64,000 nucleotides of DNA from Odiellus spinosus (lineage: Eukaryota > Arthropoda > Arachnida > Opiliones > Phalangiidae). Below the pieces are notes generated by a model. The model saw nothing but the letters and a program-made list of their open reading frames with translations. It did no database searches and was not told the origin of the DNA. The stretch spans positions 15,835,320 to 15,899,319 of the forward strand of contig OY987230.1 of NCBI GenBank assembly GCA_963920705.1. The letters are read 5' to 3'. The position numbers were made by a program, and so were the translations under genes. Shown here piece after piece: positions 62,338-64,000 of the stretch; within the stretch, counting starts at the first letter, position 1, and every line of letters starts with the position of its first letter.

Positions 62338-64000
62338 AGTTAACCCAGGAGCCATTACATACTAAACCTTTTACAATTTTTATTTTTTTTAATAGGATCG
62401 CGCGTAAACTTATTTCTTATTTAGATGAAAGTAAATATATTTTAAAGTACTTGTATGTATGACCCCGAAATACGAGTGTATTTTTAATTGTGTATTATTT
62501 ATAGCATTTAATTTTTGTCCCCACATCATTTGAAAGATTATCAGCCATTAAAAATCATTTTCTTACGTTTAAAAAGTGATTTAAATTTATTTTTTCGATG
62601 ACTAATGATACTTTAAAATTAGGTTTTGTCAGTGAGATGTTAATTGGGGGAGCTGCGTATGAAGGTATGAAAAAAAGTAACTTTCCCGAGGAAATTCAGC
62701 TCTAATGCCAAAGATTAAATGGGATAACTCGAACACGGCGCTTTATTGTAATTTGTATACACCACGAAGTAAATTTTCACAGGAAGTAGAAAACGCTCAG
62801 ATTGTACACTGGTATTCATCCACGGTTTCCCGCCCCAAAAAAAGACAAGGAAACCTAAGTTCCTTCGAGTTCAATTTACTTCTGACTGGAGTCTATTGGC
62901 TTCCAGTAGAAATGAAAAATGCGTTGCATGAATAGCTTTTGTAGCAAGTCAAATAAAAACGCCACAAGGTTTCCAAATCAATAATGATTAAGAAGCCTTG
63001 ACATAGCGAGGTTATTTCCCCATGGTTGCGTGCAATTTTCTACGACTAATTTAACTGATTCTTCAAAGCAATAATCCTTGTCAAAAAAAAATATATATAT
63101 ATATAATTTATTCTCGGGTTATGTATCAAAATAAACTTCACAAATAATTAAATTAAATAAGTAAATGATTAAATATACATTAACGTTTACAAAATTTTAA
63201 ACTAGATGACATTTCTACCAATCCTTTCTCGGTTACCACAGCAACCGCGCGTGTGAAAAATTGCAATAGCAAAATTGAGTCAAGTTGACCAAGTGATGGC
63301 GTTTAATATTCTCCTTCGATTCCAACGCGTTCTCGAGCTCCGCCCCCAGAATGAAAGTTAGTGACGCTCGGTTGCAACCAAAACGATGCTAAATATAACT
63401 TGATCAATTTTACTAGGTCGCAGACAGGGATTTAGTTTAACTCCCAGTACACGCATCTTTACAGGTTATATAACCGTAACCTGTTGCTGATATATCACAA
63501 ATAGTTAAAGGAATTTCTGACAGGAGTAGGGAATTTTGGTTTAAAGGTTTGTTGAGATTCTTTTTCTATCCCGCGGTTCTATACGACTGTGTTAAGTTAT
63601 AATTACTGTCATTTTACCAGAATTATTGATTAACTTTGGCCCTTAGTAACAAAGATTCGACAGCATAGCCGTCTCCTACTAAACTTCCAACATTTTTCAT
63701 TTAATACTTTTACTTAAAGATTCCAAATTTTATTCTACAGGATTTTTTTCACAATTTACCTGTATTTTCATATTTTTCCTAATTATACTCAAATTTACTT
63801 GTATTTTCATTTTTCCTTATTTTATTCGAATTTCCCTGTATTTTCCTAATATATATTTTATTCCCAATTTTCTATATTATATTTAATATTTTCCTTGAAT
63901 TTAAAGCTCTTGATGTTTCTCTGAACATTTAATTCAGATTTGTAATATTAAAATTGTTAACCATGGTAAAATTAACCTTTAATTAAAAGAACGATACTTC
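62338..64000. other. 3' flank of the two-membrane-segment gene and spacer
   Basis: Holds the presumed 3' UTR, an AT microsatellite at 63091-63104 and a CCTGTATTTTC-type repeated motif at 63760-63850. The 76-codon frame at 62705-62935 has no recognised features and may be part of the 3' UTR. Confidence 0.45.
62952..62957 (+). terminator. Possible polyadenylation signal of the downstream gene
   Basis: AATAAA 615 bp after the stop codon; an earlier ATTAAA variant lies near 62547. Either could end the transcript. Confidence 0.3.

Noticed and set aside
61930-62355. 141-codon minus-strand open frame
   Set aside because: Lies antisense to the supported two-membrane-segment gene; a shadow of its codon composition.
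62705-62935. 76-codon frame after gene 2
   Set aside because: No recognisable features; more likely 3' UTR or spacer.
1-64000. LINE, LTR or virus-like elements
   Set aside because: No reverse transcriptase, integrase, capsid or long terminal repeats recognised; poly(A) tracts have no element body upstream.

Overview
The window is AT-rich, intron-rich metazoan nuclear DNA. CpG is still common in the GC-richer patches, which together with the repeat content suggests an invertebrate, possibly an arthropod or other protostome; the sequence alone does not settle the phylum. Two protein-coding genes can be supported, both on the + strand. Almost everything else is non-autonomous repeats, mostly short foldback elements (MITE-like). 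No reverse transcriptase, integrase, LTR or transposase open frame was recognised.

Gene 1 (20032-46716) is a complete 10-exon polypeptide N-acetylgalactosaminyltransferase of the GALNT1/GALNT13 type (Drosophila Pgant5-like), 612 residues. All ten exons join in phase with GT-AG introns. It has an N-terminal Golgi membrane anchor, a stem about 50 residues longer than in vertebrate GALNT1, a GT-A catalytic domain with the D-A-H metal site, and a C-terminal ricin-type lectin domain with three CLD repeats. Intron 1 is about 19.2 kb and packed with foldback elements. Introns 2 and 9 also carry them.

Gene 2 (61699-62337) is a single visible coding exon for a 212-residue protein with two membrane segments near the N-terminus, a long polar tail and a C-terminal ETPV that fits a class I PDZ ligand. 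I do not recognise its family. A strong splice acceptor just upstream suggests a 5' untranslated exon further left.

Layout: 1-9200, intergenic with a tandemly duplicated TTAA element interrupted by another element; 9200-12200, an inverted pair of repeats, a Harbinger-like hairpin and a 130-bp satellite array; 12200-20000, intergenic with two more foldback insertions and a possible promoter for gene 1; 20032-46716, gene 1; 46870-61600, repeats and AT-rich spacer; 61684-63000, gene 2; the rest is spacer.

The most interesting signal is in the repeats. Four sequence-unrelated foldback families (called B, D, F and I here) have CA...TG ends and sit between 7-bp target-site duplications. In all seven perfect duplications the second base is T and the sixth is A (NTNNNAN). 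Two insertions lie inside other repeats whose uninterrupted copies are also in the window, so the empty sites can be read directly, and a third nested case fits the same pattern. A second set (A, E) uses TTAA sites and shares AGGGA-type ends. Family letters are local labels only.
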